Origin: Alistipes sp. CAG:831
GTDB lineage: Bacteria; Bacteroidota; Bacteroidia; Bacteroidales; UBA932
Direction: 5' to 3'
Assembly (NCBI GenBank): GCA_000432775.1
Contig: HF990397.1
Coordinates: forward strand, 57,469 to 95,541
DNA: 38,073 nucleotides
Shown here in pieces: positions 15,090-23,794 of this stretch. Positions within the stretch are counted from its first letter, which is position 1; the number at the start of each line of letters is the position of its first letter. The notes below the pieces were generated by a model. That model was not told the origin of the DNA and ran no database searches. It worked only from the letters and a program-made list of their open reading frames with translations. Both the position numbers and the translations under genes were made by a program.

Positions 15090-15827
15090 ATGGAGCACCT
15101 TAAAATAGTAATCATTCCCACGTACAACGAGAAGGAGAATATAGAGAAAATAATCCGGAAGGTCCGCTCGCTGGAAGGAGACTTCCACATCCTTGTAGTC
15201 GATGACGGATCTCCCGACGGTACAGGCGCCATAGTCAAGGGCCTGCAGACAGAATTTCCCGGGACTCTCTTCATCATAGAGCGCCAGGGCAAGCTGGGAC
15301 TCGGGACAGCTTACATAACCGGATTCCGCTGGTGCCTGGACCACGGCTACGACTACATCTTCGAGATGGATGCAGACTTCTCGCATAACCCGGATGACCT
15401 GATCCGCCTCTACCGGGCCTGCACCGAGGGAGGCGCCGATATGTCCATCGGTTCCCGCTATGTCAAGGGCATCGCCGTCAGGGACTGGCCGCTGAGCCGC
15501 ATCATGATATCCTACGGCGCTTCCTACTATGTGCGGACCGTACTGGGCATGAAGGTCTACGACTCCACCGCCGGATTTGTGTGCTACAGCAGCAAGGTTC
15601 TGAAGGCCATCGACCTGGACCGGATAAGAATGAAGGGCTACGGTTTCCAGATAGAGATGAAGTACAATGCCTGGAAACTCGGATACCACATTATCGAGGT
15701 ACCCATCATATTCACCGACCGCAAGGAAGGCAAGTCCAAGATGAGCAGCTCCATATTCGGAGAGGCATTCCGTGGAGTCATTGCCCTGAAGTTCAGAAAG
15801 ATCACCCCCAACCCCGAAACAAAATGA
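15090..15827 (+). CDS. Polyprenol-phosphate mannosyltransferase-like glycosyltransferase (GT2, DPM1 type)
   Basis: This 245-residue GT-A enzyme resembles dolichol/polyprenol-phosphate mannose synthases. IVIIPTYNEKENI is at residues about 6-18, VVDDGSPDGTG near 38-48, the donor-site motif EMDADFSHNP near 93-102 and the GSRYVKG segment near 125. It has no C-terminal membrane helices, as in the soluble DPM1 form. It should move mannose, or a related sugar, from a nucleotide donor to a polyprenyl phosphate at the cytosolic face. The product could feed envelope glycan or protein O-glycosylation. The start at 15090 is set by the promoter at 15061. Its TGA overlaps the dihydroorotase ATG (ATGA). Confidence 0.88.
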   Translation: MEHLKIVIIPTYNEKENIEKIIRKVRSLEGDFHILVVDDGSPDGTGAIVKGLQTEFPGTLFIIERQGKLGLGTAYITGFRWCLDHGYDYIFEMDADFSHNPDDLIRLYRACTEGGADMSIGSRYVKGIAVRDWPLSRIMISYGASYYVRTVLGMKVYDSTAGFVCYSSKVLKAIDLDRIRMKGYGFQIEMKYNAWKLGYHIIEVPIIFTDRKEGKSKMSSSIFGEAFRGVIALKFRKITPNPETK

Positions 15828-17206
15828 CAGCAATGGCCGGAAGCACTCTCATCCGGGACATCCGGATCGTCAGCGAAGGCAGCATCCGCGAGGGCAGCGT
15901 CCTGATAGAAAATGGTCTGATCTCTAAAATAATCCTGCGCTCTGAGCCGGGATATACCGATAAGGTGCGGCAGGCCGAAGCCTCCGCCGGTGAGGTCATA
16001 GGGGACAATGAGGGAGCCCTCCTCCTTCCAGGCGTCATCGACGACCAGGTGCATTTCCGCGAGCCGGGAGCCACCGCCAAAGGCTGCATAGCCTCCGAAA
16101 GCGCGGCAGCAGTACTCGGCGGCACCACCTCCTTCATGGACATGCCCAACAACAACCCTCCGGCCACTACCCTCGAAGCCCTCGAAGAAAAATACTCCAC
16201 CGCAGCTCGGGACTCCTACGCCAACTACTCCTTTTATATAGGGGCCACCAATGACAATATCGGAGAGCTGCGTCGGGCCGACCCTGGCCGTATCTGCGGC
16301 ATCAAGGTATTCATGGGCTCGTCCACCGGCAACATGCTCGTGGACTCGCAGGAAGCCCTGGAAGCTATATTTTCCCTGCCGGGCCGGCTCATCGCCACAC
16401 ACTGCGAGGATGAGGCCACCATCCGGGCCAATCTGACCGCCGCCCGCACCCGCTACGGGGACGATGCCATTCCATTCAGCGCCCATCCTCTGATCCGCAG
16501 CCGCGAAGCCTGCCTCCTCTCCTCGTCCAAAGCCGTGGAAATGGCTATGAAGCACGGCACCCGCCTGCACGTACTCCACGTCAGCACCGCCGATGAACTG
16601 TCCATGCTCTGCGAAGCCCGCAGGACACACCCCGGCATCAGCTCCGAAGTCTGCGTACACTACATGTGGTTCGACGACAGGGATTACGACAGATACGGCT
16701 CACTGATCAAGTGCAACCCGGCCATCAAGACTCCTGCCGACCGGGAGGCCGTCACCGCAGCTGTCCGCGAGGGCCAGGTCCAGGCTGTGGCCACCGACCA
16801 CGCCCCCCATCTGTATGCCGAGAAAATGCAGGATTACCTCCATGCCCCCTCCGGACTGCCCACCATACAGCACTCCCTCGTGATGATGCTCCAGCTCGCT
16901 GAACGCGGCTGCTTCCCCATAGAGCAGGTGGTACGGATGATGTCCCACTCCCCGGCCGACCTCTTCCGCATCGACCGCCGCGGCTACATCCGCGAAGGCT
17001 GGTGGGCCGATCTGGTCATCGTACGCCGCCGGCCCTGGACCGTCTCCAAGGACAATATAGCCTGCCGCTGCGGCTGGTCCCCTCTCGAAGGACAGACTTT
17101 CGACTGGGCCGTCACCGACACCTTCACAAACGGTACGCCTGTCGTCCGAAACGGCCGCCTCACCGGCCTGCGCAGCCCCTCACGACTGGAATTCCATCCA
17201 TCATAG
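15824..17206 (+). CDS. pyrC: Dihydroorotase
   Basis: This 460-residue enzyme of pyrimidine synthesis closes carbamoyl-aspartate to dihydroorotate. The metal-binding His pair is in DDQVHFREPG (about residue 76). The bridging lysine, carboxylated in the family, is in GIKVFMGSSTGN, further histidine ligands are in ATHCEDE and VLHVST, and the catalytic Asp is in ATDHAPH. FMDMPNNNPP is also typical. Class-I-like length and motifs argue for true dihydroorotase rather than allantoinase or hydantoinase, though the family cannot be fully separated by eye. The ATG is in the ATGA overlap with the glycosyltransferase stop, so the two are probably translationally coupled. Confidence 0.88.
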   Translation: MTAMAGSTLIRDIRIVSEGSIREGSVLIENGLISKIILRSEPGYTDKVRQAEASAGEVIGDNEGALLLPGVIDDQVHFREPGATAKGCIASESAAAVLGGTTSFMDMPNNNPPATTLEALEEKYSTAARDSYANYSFYIGATNDNIGELRRADPGRICGIKVFMGSSTGNMLVDSQEALEAIFSLPGRLIATHCEDEATIRANLTAARTRYGDDAIPFSAHPLIRSREACLLSSSKAVEMAMKHGTRLHVLHVSTADELSMLCEARRTHPGISSEVCVHYMWFDDRDYDRYGSLIKCNPAIKTPADREAVTAAVREGQVQAVATDHAPHLYAEKMQDYLHAPSGLPTIQHSLVMMLQLAERGCFPIEQVVRMMSHSPADLFRIDRRGYIREGWWADLVIVRRRPWTVSKDNIACRCGWSPLEGQTFDWAVTDTFTNGTPVVRNGRLTGLRSPSRLEFHPS

Positions 17207-17282
17207 TCTGTCAGAATGGCATAAAGCAGCAACGGCACAATCCTTGTTAGATTATTTAATAAACCAATTAAACAATCTGACA

Positions 17283-19193
17283 ATGGCAGTACAGCAAGCA
17301 AACCGCAGCAATGACGGCAACAAACCGCAGGATCAGGGACCACGCACCAGTTCCTTTGTAGGAATGCTGGTGGTAATCGTTGTGGTACTGATACTCAACT
17401 GGCTGGTCTTTCCCAAGATGAGCGGCCAGCGCATCATTCCCACCGACTACGGCACCTTCATCAACAAGGTCGACAGCGGCCTGGTCGAGAAGGTTATGAT
17501 CAAGAACGACTACATCTATTTCCTGACCGATGAGGGGGACAACGGCAAGACCACTTACTCCACCGGCTCGGTCGGCGATCCCGGCTTGGTGGACCGTCTG
17601 CTGGCTGCCAAAAGTCCGAATGAGGACGGCCGCATAGCATTTACCCGCGAGATTCCCCGCGAGAATTCCCCGATAATGAATTTCATCCTGCTGTGGGTCC
17701 TGCCTTTCCTGATATTCTACCTCATCTGGAGGCAGGCCGGCAAATCGATTCAGTCCCGGCTGGGAGCCGGCGGGGGCAACTTCATGTCCTTCGGAGGCAG
17801 CGGGGCGAAGATCTACGCTGACTCGGATGTCAGGACCACCTTTGCCGATGTGGCCGGACAGGACGAGGCCAAGGAGGCCCTGACGGAGATAGTCGATTTC
17901 CTGCACAATCCTGGCAAATACACCGCCATAGGAGCGTCCCTGCCCAAGGGGGCCCTGCTCGTAGGTCCTCCGGGTACGGGCAAGACCCTCATCGCCAGGG
18001 CAGTGGCCGGAGAGGCAAAGGTGCCGTTCTTCAGCATGTCAGGCTCGGAGTTCGTGCAGATGTTCGTCGGCATGGGTGCGGCAAAGGTCCGCGACCTCTT
18101 CAAGCAGGCCAATGAGAAGGCCCCCTGCATCATCTTCATAGACGAGATAGATGCCATCGGCAAGAAGCGCGACAACACCCTCGGAGGCGGCAATGACGAG
18201 AGGGAGCAGACCCTCAACCAGCTGCTGACCGAGATGGACGGCTTCGACGCCCGCAAGGGAGTAGTCATCCTGGCCGCCACCAACCGGCCCGAGAGTCTGG
18301 ACAAGGCCCTGCTGCGTCCGGGACGATTCGACCGCCGCATCCAGATGGAGCTCCCCGACCTCGAGGGGCGCAAGGCCATCCTCAACGTACACCTGGCCCA
18401 CGTCCGGCATGACAATGTGGACCTGGATGTAGTGGCCAGGGCCACCGCCGGATCATCCGGAGCCGAGCTGGCCAACATCGTCAACGAGGGTGCGCTGAGG
18501 GCCGTCCGCATGGGCCGTGACAAGGTCACTACAGCCGACCTGGAGGAGAGCGTGGAGACAGTCATCGCCGGTGCCCAGAAGAAAGGCAAGGTGCTGTCCG
18601 AGACCGAGCGCAAGACAGTATCCTACCACGAGATAGGCCACGCCATGGTAGCCGCCATGCAGACTCACTCGGCACCTGTACACAAGATAACCATAGTACC
18701 CCGCACCTCCGGAGCCCTCGGCTACACCATGCAGGTGGACAGCGGGGAGCAGGTGCTCCTGACCCGCGAGGACCTCTTCAACCGCATCGTGACCCTGACC
18801 GGAGGCCGCGCCGCCGAGGAGATTTTCTTCGGCCAGATCACTACAGGCGCATCCAACGACATAGAGCAGGCCACCCGTCTGGCCCGGGCCATGGTTACCC
18901 GCTACGGCATGAGCGACAAGTACGACATGATGGCCCTCGAGACCGTCAGCAACGCCTACCTGGGCGGAGACACCACCCTCGCCTGCTCGGCCGACACCGC
19001 CGCCGACATCGACCGGGAAGTGCTGGCCCTCATCAGGCAGGCCCACGAGAAAGCCCGCTCCATCATCACCGCCAACCGCCCCGCCATGGACGAGGCCGCA
19101 GCCTACCTGCTCGACAAAGAGACCATCACCGGGGAAGAGTTCATGGCCATACTTGCCAAATACCGCAAAGCATTACCGTCCAATGAGGAATAG
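17283..19193 (+). CDS. ftsH: ATP-dependent zinc metalloprotease FtsH
   Basis: This 636-residue membrane protease degrades misfolded and regulatory proteins. It has TM1 at about residues 23-45, a periplasmic segment, TM2 near 125-147, then the AAA+ module. Walker A is GPPGTGKT at 228-235, Walker B is IIFIDEID, and the second region of homology is ATNRPESLDKALLRPGRFDR. The zinc site is H449-E-I-G-H453, with an isoleucine where most FtsH proteins have alanine. A third ligand Asp is likely in the later GASNDIEQAT segment. The ATG at 17283 is chosen over 17244 because it gives the usual short cytosolic N-terminus. It follows pyrC by 76 nt without an obvious promoter or terminator. Confidence 0.95.
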   Translation: MAVQQANRSNDGNKPQDQGPRTSSFVGMLVVIVVVLILNWLVFPKMSGQRIIPTDYGTFINKVDSGLVEKVMIKNDYIYFLTDEGDNGKTTYSTGSVGDPGLVDRLLAAKSPNEDGRIAFTREIPRENSPIMNFILLWVLPFLIFYLIWRQAGKSIQSRLGAGGGNFMSFGGSGAKIYADSDVRTTFADVAGQDEAKEALTEIVDFLHNPGKYTAIGASLPKGALLVGPPGTGKTLIARAVAGEAKVPFFSMSGSEFVQMFVGMGAAKVRDLFKQANEKAPCIIFIDEIDAIGKKRDNTLGGGNDEREQTLNQLLTEMDGFDARKGVVILAATNRPESLDKALLRPGRFDRRIQMELPDLEGRKAILNVHLAHVRHDNVDLDVVARATAGSSGAELANIVNEGALRAVRMGRDKVTTADLEESVETVIAGAQKKGKVLSETERKTVSYHEIGHAMVAAMQTHSAPVHKITIVPRTSGALGYTMQVDSGEQVLLTREDLFNRIVTLTGGRAAEEIFFGQITTGASNDIEQATRLARAMVTRYGMSDKYDMMALETVSNAYLGGDTTLACSADTAADIDREVLALIRQAHEKARSIITANRPAMDEAAAYLLDKETITGEEFMAILAKYRKALPSNEE

Positions 19194-19349
19194 TTTGTCC
19201 GATTACGATGAAAACAGTTCACTCTCCGGGCAAGTTTAACAACGAAATTTTATTAGTCGCGCGACCCACTCCCCTACAAAAAATAGTTACTACCCTATCT
19301 ACAATACTGGAAAAGGACCGCGCGGAAATGAAGGTTCCCATGCGGCAAA

Positions 19350-21515
19350 TCAGCCGATGAGCTCCAGCGCGATGCGGCCCCGCTTGAGGTCGACCTCGAT
19401 GACGCGGACGCGGACGTGCTGGTGGACTTTGAGGACATCGGAGGGACGGGCGACCCGGCGGCGGCGTCCGTCGGGACCGGCGGCACCCATACGGGAGACG
19501 TGAATCAGGCCGTTCTGCTTGATGCCGAAGTCCACGAAGGCCCCGAAGTCGGTCACATTGGTCACGATACCGGGCAGCTCCATACCGGCCTGAAGGTCCT
19601 CTATCGTGTGGATATCCTCGGCGAACTCCAGCACCTTGTAGGAGGCACGGGGGTCGCGGCCCGGCTTGTCCAGTTCCTGCATGATGTCGGTCAGGGTCGG
19701 CATGCCCACCTCATCGGACACGTAGGCCTTCAGGTCTACGGCATCGCGCAGGTCCTTGCGGACTATCAGCTCAGCCACACCCACTCCGGCATCGGCGGCC
19801 ATCCTCTTCACCAGCGCATACCGCTCCGGATGCACGGCTGTGTTGTCCAGCGGGTCTGCCGCCCCCGGTATGCGCAGGAAGCCGGCACACTGCTCGAAGG
19901 CCTTCTCGCCCAGCCTCTTGACGTGCAGCAGGTCCCGGCGCGAGGTAAAGGCTCCGTGCTCGTCCCGGTACTCCACGATGTTGCGGGCCATGGCCGGTCC
20001 GACACCGGAGACGTATGCCAGCAGGTGCCGGGAAGCGGTATTGAGGTTGACTCCCACACTGTTGACGCAGTTCTCCACCACCTCGTCCAGACGTTCTTTC
20101 AAAAGCCCCTGATCCACATCGTGCTGGTACTGCCCCACCCCTATCGATTTGGGGTCTATCTTCACCAGCTCGGCCAGAGGGTCCATTATGCGCCGTCCGA
20201 TGGACACGGCTCCACGCACGGTCACATCGTACTCCGGAAACTCCTCCCGTCCCACCGGCGAGGCCGAATAGACCGATGCCCCGTCCTCGCTCACCGAGTA
20301 GACACGGACACCCTCGGGCAAGGCAATCTTCTTGATGAACGCCTCGGTCTCGCGGCCTGCCGTGCCGTTGCCGATAGCTATCACTTCTATCCTGTAAGTC
20401 TCCACCATATTGGAGATCTTCTTCATCGCCATGGTGCGCTCATTGCGCGGCGGATGGGGATATATCGTATCATTGTGCAGCAGCGCTCCCTGCGCGTCCA
20501 GGCAGACCACCTTGCAGCCGGTGCGGAAGCCGGGGTCGATGGCCAGCACCCGCTTCTGCCCGAGAGGCGGGGCCATCAGAAGCTGCCTCAGATTGTCCCC
20601 GAATACCCGTATCGACTCGATATCGGCCCTTTCCTTGGCCGCCTTCAGGGTCTCGTTCTCTATAGAGGGATGCAGCAGACGTTTGAAAGAGTCCTCCACG
20701 GCGTAGTCTATTTCCAGGGCAGCGGCATCCGAGGGAGAGGGCTTGCCGCGCAGCACCGAGGAATATATCCGGTCCAGCGTCCGGTCCTTGTCCACGTCCA
20801 CCTTGACGCTCAGCACCCCTTCCCGCGCCCCGCGCAGCACGGCCAGTACCCTGTGCGACGGAGCCCGCGAGATGTCCTCCGAGAAATTGAAATAGTTGCG
20901 GTATTTCGAGGCCTCCTCGCTCTCCTGGTCCACACCCGAGGCCACATGGGCCGACAGCCGCCCATACTTGGAATAGGAACGCCGCATCATCTCCCTCACC
21001 GGCACCGACTCGGAAATCCACTCGGCCATGATGTCCCGTGCTCCGGAAAGGGCCTCTTCGGACGACGATACGGCATCATTGAGGTATTTGCCCGCCTCGA
21101 CTGCAGGATCCTTCACCTTGCAGGCAAATACAGCCGCCGCCAGAGGCTCCAGCCCCTTCTCCTTGGCAACGGAGGCACGGGTGCGCCGCTTGGGCCGGTA
21201 AGGCAGATAAAGGTCCTCCAATACCACGGGGTCAAGACACTCCCGGATCCGCTTCTCCAGCTCCGGAGTCAGTTTCTCCTGCGAGGCAATGGTCTCGAGT
21301 ACCGACGCCTTGCGCTTCTCCAGCTCCTCGAATTTCGCGCTGTAGTGCTTGATTTCAGCCACCTGGGCCTCATCCAGGCCTCCGGTACGCTCCTTGCGGT
21401 AACGGGATATGAAGGGCACCGTCGCCCCTTCGGCTATCAGTTCGACACAATGCTCCACCCTCCAGGGCGCAACGGACATAAGTTCCGCGATATGATTGAC
21501 ATATAGACTTTCCAT
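19350..21515 (-). CDS. tex: Tex-family RNA-binding transcriptional accessory protein
   Basis: This 721-residue protein matches Tex. The N-terminal helical region begins IAELMSVAPWRVEHCVELI, followed by TVPFISRYRKERTGGLDE. The YqgF-like RNase H fold contains VLAIDPGFRTGCKVVCLD. The helix-hairpin-helix region contains LLAYVSGVGPAMARNIVEYR, and a C-terminal S1 domain has GIVTNVTDFGAFVDFGIKQNGLIHVSRM. Tex binds nucleic acids and influences transcription or RNA decay in the cytosol. Its tail converges on ftsH across a gap of about 156 nt with no clear terminator. A weak -7 candidate (TATTTTCG on the minus strand, at 21532-21539) precedes it. Confidence 0.95.
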   Translation of the reverse strand: MESLYVNHIAELMSVAPWRVEHCVELIAEGATVPFISRYRKERTGGLDEAQVAEIKHYSAKFEELEKRKASVLETIASQEKLTPELEKRIRECLDPVVLEDLYLPYRPKRRTRASVAKEKGLEPLAAAVFACKVKDPAVEAGKYLNDAVSSSEEALSGARDIMAEWISESVPVREMMRRSYSKYGRLSAHVASGVDQESEEASKYRNYFNFSEDISRAPSHRVLAVLRGAREGVLSVKVDVDKDRTLDRIYSSVLRGKPSPSDAAALEIDYAVEDSFKRLLHPSIENETLKAAKERADIESIRVFGDNLRQLLMAPPLGQKRVLAIDPGFRTGCKVVCLDAQGALLHNDTIYPHPPRNERTMAMKKISNMVETYRIEVIAIGNGTAGRETEAFIKKIALPEGVRVYSVSEDGASVYSASPVGREEFPEYDVTVRGAVSIGRRIMDPLAELVKIDPKSIGVGQYQHDVDQGLLKERLDEVVENCVNSVGVNLNTASRHLLAYVSGVGPAMARNIVEYRDEHGAFTSRRDLLHVKRLGEKAFEQCAGFLRIPGAADPLDNTAVHPERYALVKRMAADAGVGVAELIVRKDLRDAVDLKAYVSDEVGMPTLTDIMQELDKPGRDPRASYKVLEFAEDIHTIEDLQAGMELPGIVTNVTDFGAFVDFGIKQNGLIHVSRMGAAGPDGRRRRVARPSDVLKVHQHVRVRVIEVDLKRGRIALELIG

Positions 21516-21556
21516 ACAGCTAATATTTTTACGAAAATAAGAAAAAATTACAGAAT

Positions 21557-21654
21557 TAAATATGCGTTAGAATGGGTAAAATGCAATGACTGAGCCATGA
21601 TACCGATAATGCCGCAGCAGTTTGCCCGTTATAACACATATTTACGCATATTTA
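21557..21654. repeat. Imperfect palindrome between tex and the ClC channel gene
   Basis: TAAATATGCGT (21557-21567) and ACGCATATTTA (21644-21654) are perfect 11-bp inverted repeats. Just inside, the left arm GTTAGAATGGGTAAAATGC and the right arm pair over about 19 positions with wobbles, after an extra bulge of about ten bases on the right. The right end covers the stop codon of the ClC gene. It could be the terminator of the long leftward operon or a dispersed palindromic element. The gap 21516-21651 holds nothing else I can recognise except the weak tex promoter. Confidence 0.55.
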
Positions 21655-23418
21655 GTCGCAGGAGACTTCCTGCAGACGCTTGCGGTAGGACGAGAATATC
21701 TTGGACTTGGAGACATAGCCCACATAGCGTCCGTCCTCGTCCACCACGGGCAGGTTCCAGGCTCCGGTCTTGTCGAACTTGTCCATGACGCTGTCCATCC
21801 TGTCGGTAGAGAGCACAGTGGCCGGAGCGTTCTTCATCAGCGAATAGAGCTTGGTGGTCTCGTACTTGTCCTTGTCGAACATGATCTTGCGGATGTCATC
21901 CAGACCGATGTAGCCGCGATAGATACCTGAATCGTCCAGCACTGGATATAGATTGCGGGTGGAGCGGGCTACGGCCTTGACCAGGTCGCCTAAGGTATCA
22001 TCAAGACGGACGGAGGTAAAATCGGTCTCCACCAGGTCCGAGGTCTGCAGGAGGGTGAGCACCGCCCGGTCGCTGTTGTGGGTAATCAGGTCTCCGCTCT
22101 TGGCCAGACGCTTGGAATAGATGGAGAAAGGCTCGAAGGCCCTCATGGTGGCAAACGAGATGGCCGACACTATAATCAGCGGCAGCAGGAGGGCGTATCC
22201 TCCCGTTATCTCGGCGATGAGGAATATGGCCGTCATCGGGGCCTGCATCACCCCCGCCATAAGCCCGGCCATGCCAACGAGGGCGAAATTGGCCTCCGGC
22301 ACGGCATGGAAGCCTATGAGATTGACGGTCCGGGCCAGGATGAAACCTGCTATGCCGCCGACTATCAGGGTAGGTCCGAAGGTTCCTCCGACGCCTCCGC
22401 CGGCATTGGTGAAGGACATGGCGAATACCTTGAACACCAGCACAAGGGCAAAATATATGGGGATCACCCATTTATGCTCGAATATGCCTGAGAACAGGGA
22501 GTTCTCCAGGATAGTGTCGGGATTGCCCTGAAGCATGTGGCCCAGGGACGAATAGCCCTCCCCGAAAAGAGGCGGGAATATGAATATCAGCAGACCCAGC
22601 ATCCCGGCGCAGAAAGCCCACCGCTTGAAGGGATTGGATATCTTCCTGATGCGGTCCTCGAGAGAAAGGGTGGTCCTGAGGAAATACAGGGATACCAGGC
22701 CGCAGAACACGCCCAGCACTACGTAGTAGGGAAGGTTGCCCATGGCGAAAGGGTCTACCGTACTGGTAAACGGGACCTCGCGGCCCAGGAAAAGATAGGA
22801 GACTGTCGTAGCCGTCACGGAGGACAGCAGCAGGGGCAGGATTGAGGACATCGATATGTTGAACAGCAGTATCTCCAGACAGAAGAGGATACCTGCCATC
22901 GGGGCCTTGAAGATACCTGCCACGGCCCCGGCCGCACCGCAGCACAGCAGGATGGTCATATTGCGGTAGGAAAGTCCCAGCGTCCTCGCTATATTGGAGC
23001 CTATCGCCGCACCGGTGTACACGATGGGCGCCTCCGCTCCGACCGAGCCTCCGAAGCCGATGGTCACGGAACTGGACAGAAGGGAGGTCCACATATTGTG
23101 GCTCTTGATTCTGGAGTTGTTGCGGGATATGGCGAAGAGAACCTTCGTCACCCCGTGCCCTATGTCATCGCGTACGACATAGCGGACAAAGAGCATGGAA
23201 AGCAGCATACCCACCCCGGGGTATACAAGCAGCAGAAAGTTGTCGCGGGAGACACCGAACCATCCCGTCAACAACTCTCCGATAAGATCTATAAGAGTCT
23301 TGAGCACTACTGCCGCGGCCCCGCTGCCCAGCCCGGTAACTATGGCCAGGATCGTCATGATCCTCTGCTCGGGCTGGTGCTTGAGCCAGATGAGCGGCCT
23401 AATCGTCCATCTGGTCAT
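21652..23418 (-). CDS. ClC-family chloride channel/transporter with C-terminal CBS pair
   Basis: This 588-residue membrane protein has about ten to twelve hydrophobic segments of a ClC fold. GFGGSVGAEAPIVYTGAAIG (about residues 108-127) carries the gating glutamate in GAEAP, and GAAGAVAGIFKAPMAG follows. The later AGGGVGGTFGPTLIVGG corresponds to the GGIFxP anion-binding motif. A pair of CBS domains fills residues about 440-580, which may sense nucleotides. It is an anion channel or H+/Cl- antiporter. The start at 23418 (MTRWTIRP) gives a 20-nt overlap with the upstream acidic protein gene; an in-frame start at 23463 would give a 65-nt overlap and adds a polar, unconserved-looking stretch. 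Confidence 0.9.
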   Translation of the reverse strand: MTRWTIRPLIWLKHQPEQRIMTILAIVTGLGSGAAAVVLKTLIDLIGELLTGWFGVSRDNFLLLVYPGVGMLLSMLFVRYVVRDDIGHGVTKVLFAISRNNSRIKSHNMWTSLLSSSVTIGFGGSVGAEAPIVYTGAAIGSNIARTLGLSYRNMTILLCCGAAGAVAGIFKAPMAGILFCLEILLFNISMSSILPLLLSSVTATTVSYLFLGREVPFTSTVDPFAMGNLPYYVVLGVFCGLVSLYFLRTTLSLEDRIRKISNPFKRWAFCAGMLGLLIFIFPPLFGEGYSSLGHMLQGNPDTILENSLFSGIFEHKWVIPIYFALVLVFKVFAMSFTNAGGGVGGTFGPTLIVGGIAGFILARTVNLIGFHAVPEANFALVGMAGLMAGVMQAPMTAIFLIAEITGGYALLLPLIIVSAISFATMRAFEPFSIYSKRLAKSGDLITHNSDRAVLTLLQTSDLVETDFTSVRLDDTLGDLVKAVARSTRNLYPVLDDSGIYRGYIGLDDIRKIMFDKDKYETTKLYSLMKNAPATVLSTDRMDSVMDKFDKTGAWNLPVVDEDGRYVGYVSKSKIFSSYRKRLQEVSCD

Positions 23419-23761
23419 CCTCGCCTCCCTGCATATCATCTCCATTATCAGGGAATACCTCACCGTCTATGCCGGCAGCATCTTCTACATCATCGTCGAA
23501 GAGATCCTCCTCGGCCTTCTCATAGTCATCTATGTCCACATCTATCTTCACCAGATACACTGCGTCGGGTATATCGACCTCCACCGCATAGAAACTGGAG
23601 CCGTCGGGCTTGTCCACCTTGAAGAGGTCGCCCATATAGTCTGCGTATCCTCTGGGATATTTCTCCTTGAACGCAGCCTGAAGCTCGGGAGACATGTTGT
23701 CATAGCTGATAACCGCCCTTCTCCTGGGACGGGCCGAAGATGATTTTACATTCTGTTCCAT
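23399..23761 (-). CDS. Acidic conserved protein of unknown function
   Basis: This 120-residue protein has a basic head (SSARPRRRAV) and a folded-looking middle. The middle contains SYDNMSPELQAAFKEKYPRGYADYMGDLFKVDKPDG, then FYAVEVDIPDAVYLVKIDVDID. A strongly acidic low-complexity tail of about 45 residues ends DDMQGGEDDQMDD. The layout resembles small Bacteroidales proteins of unknown function. I know no function. It lies between ygiQ (33-nt gap) and the ClC gene, which it overlaps by 20 nt. The ATG at 23761 is preferred over 23794 because the longer version would start 1 nt from the ygiQ stop with no conserved-looking extra sequence. Confidence 0.75.
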   Translation of the reverse strand: MEQNVKSSSARPRRRAVISYDNMSPELQAAFKEKYPRGYADYMGDLFKVDKPDGSSFYAVEVDIPDAVYLVKIDVDIDDYEKAEEDLFDDDVEDAAGIDGEVFPDNGDDMQGGEDDQMDD

Positions 23762-23794
23762 ATCTATTTTTTCTCTTTTCAAAAACGGCTGCAA

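Noticed and set aside
19194..19349. Terminator between converging ftsH and tex
   Set aside because: No GC hairpin followed by a T-run on either strand; only a 10-bp GTCGCGCGAC palindrome without a tail.
19416..21506. Long open frame antisense to tex (nearly 700 codons)
   Set aside because: It mirrors tex exactly. Its translation is rich in His, Arg, Gly and Leu with no recognisable domain, while the tex frame has a full domain set. GC-rich third positions create such antisense shadows.
23419..23463. Upstream start extending the ClC protein by 15 residues
   Set aside because: It would overlap the preceding gene by 65 nt and adds a stretch (MRYSLIMEMICREAR) unlike a ClC N-terminus; the internal ATG at 23418 is better.
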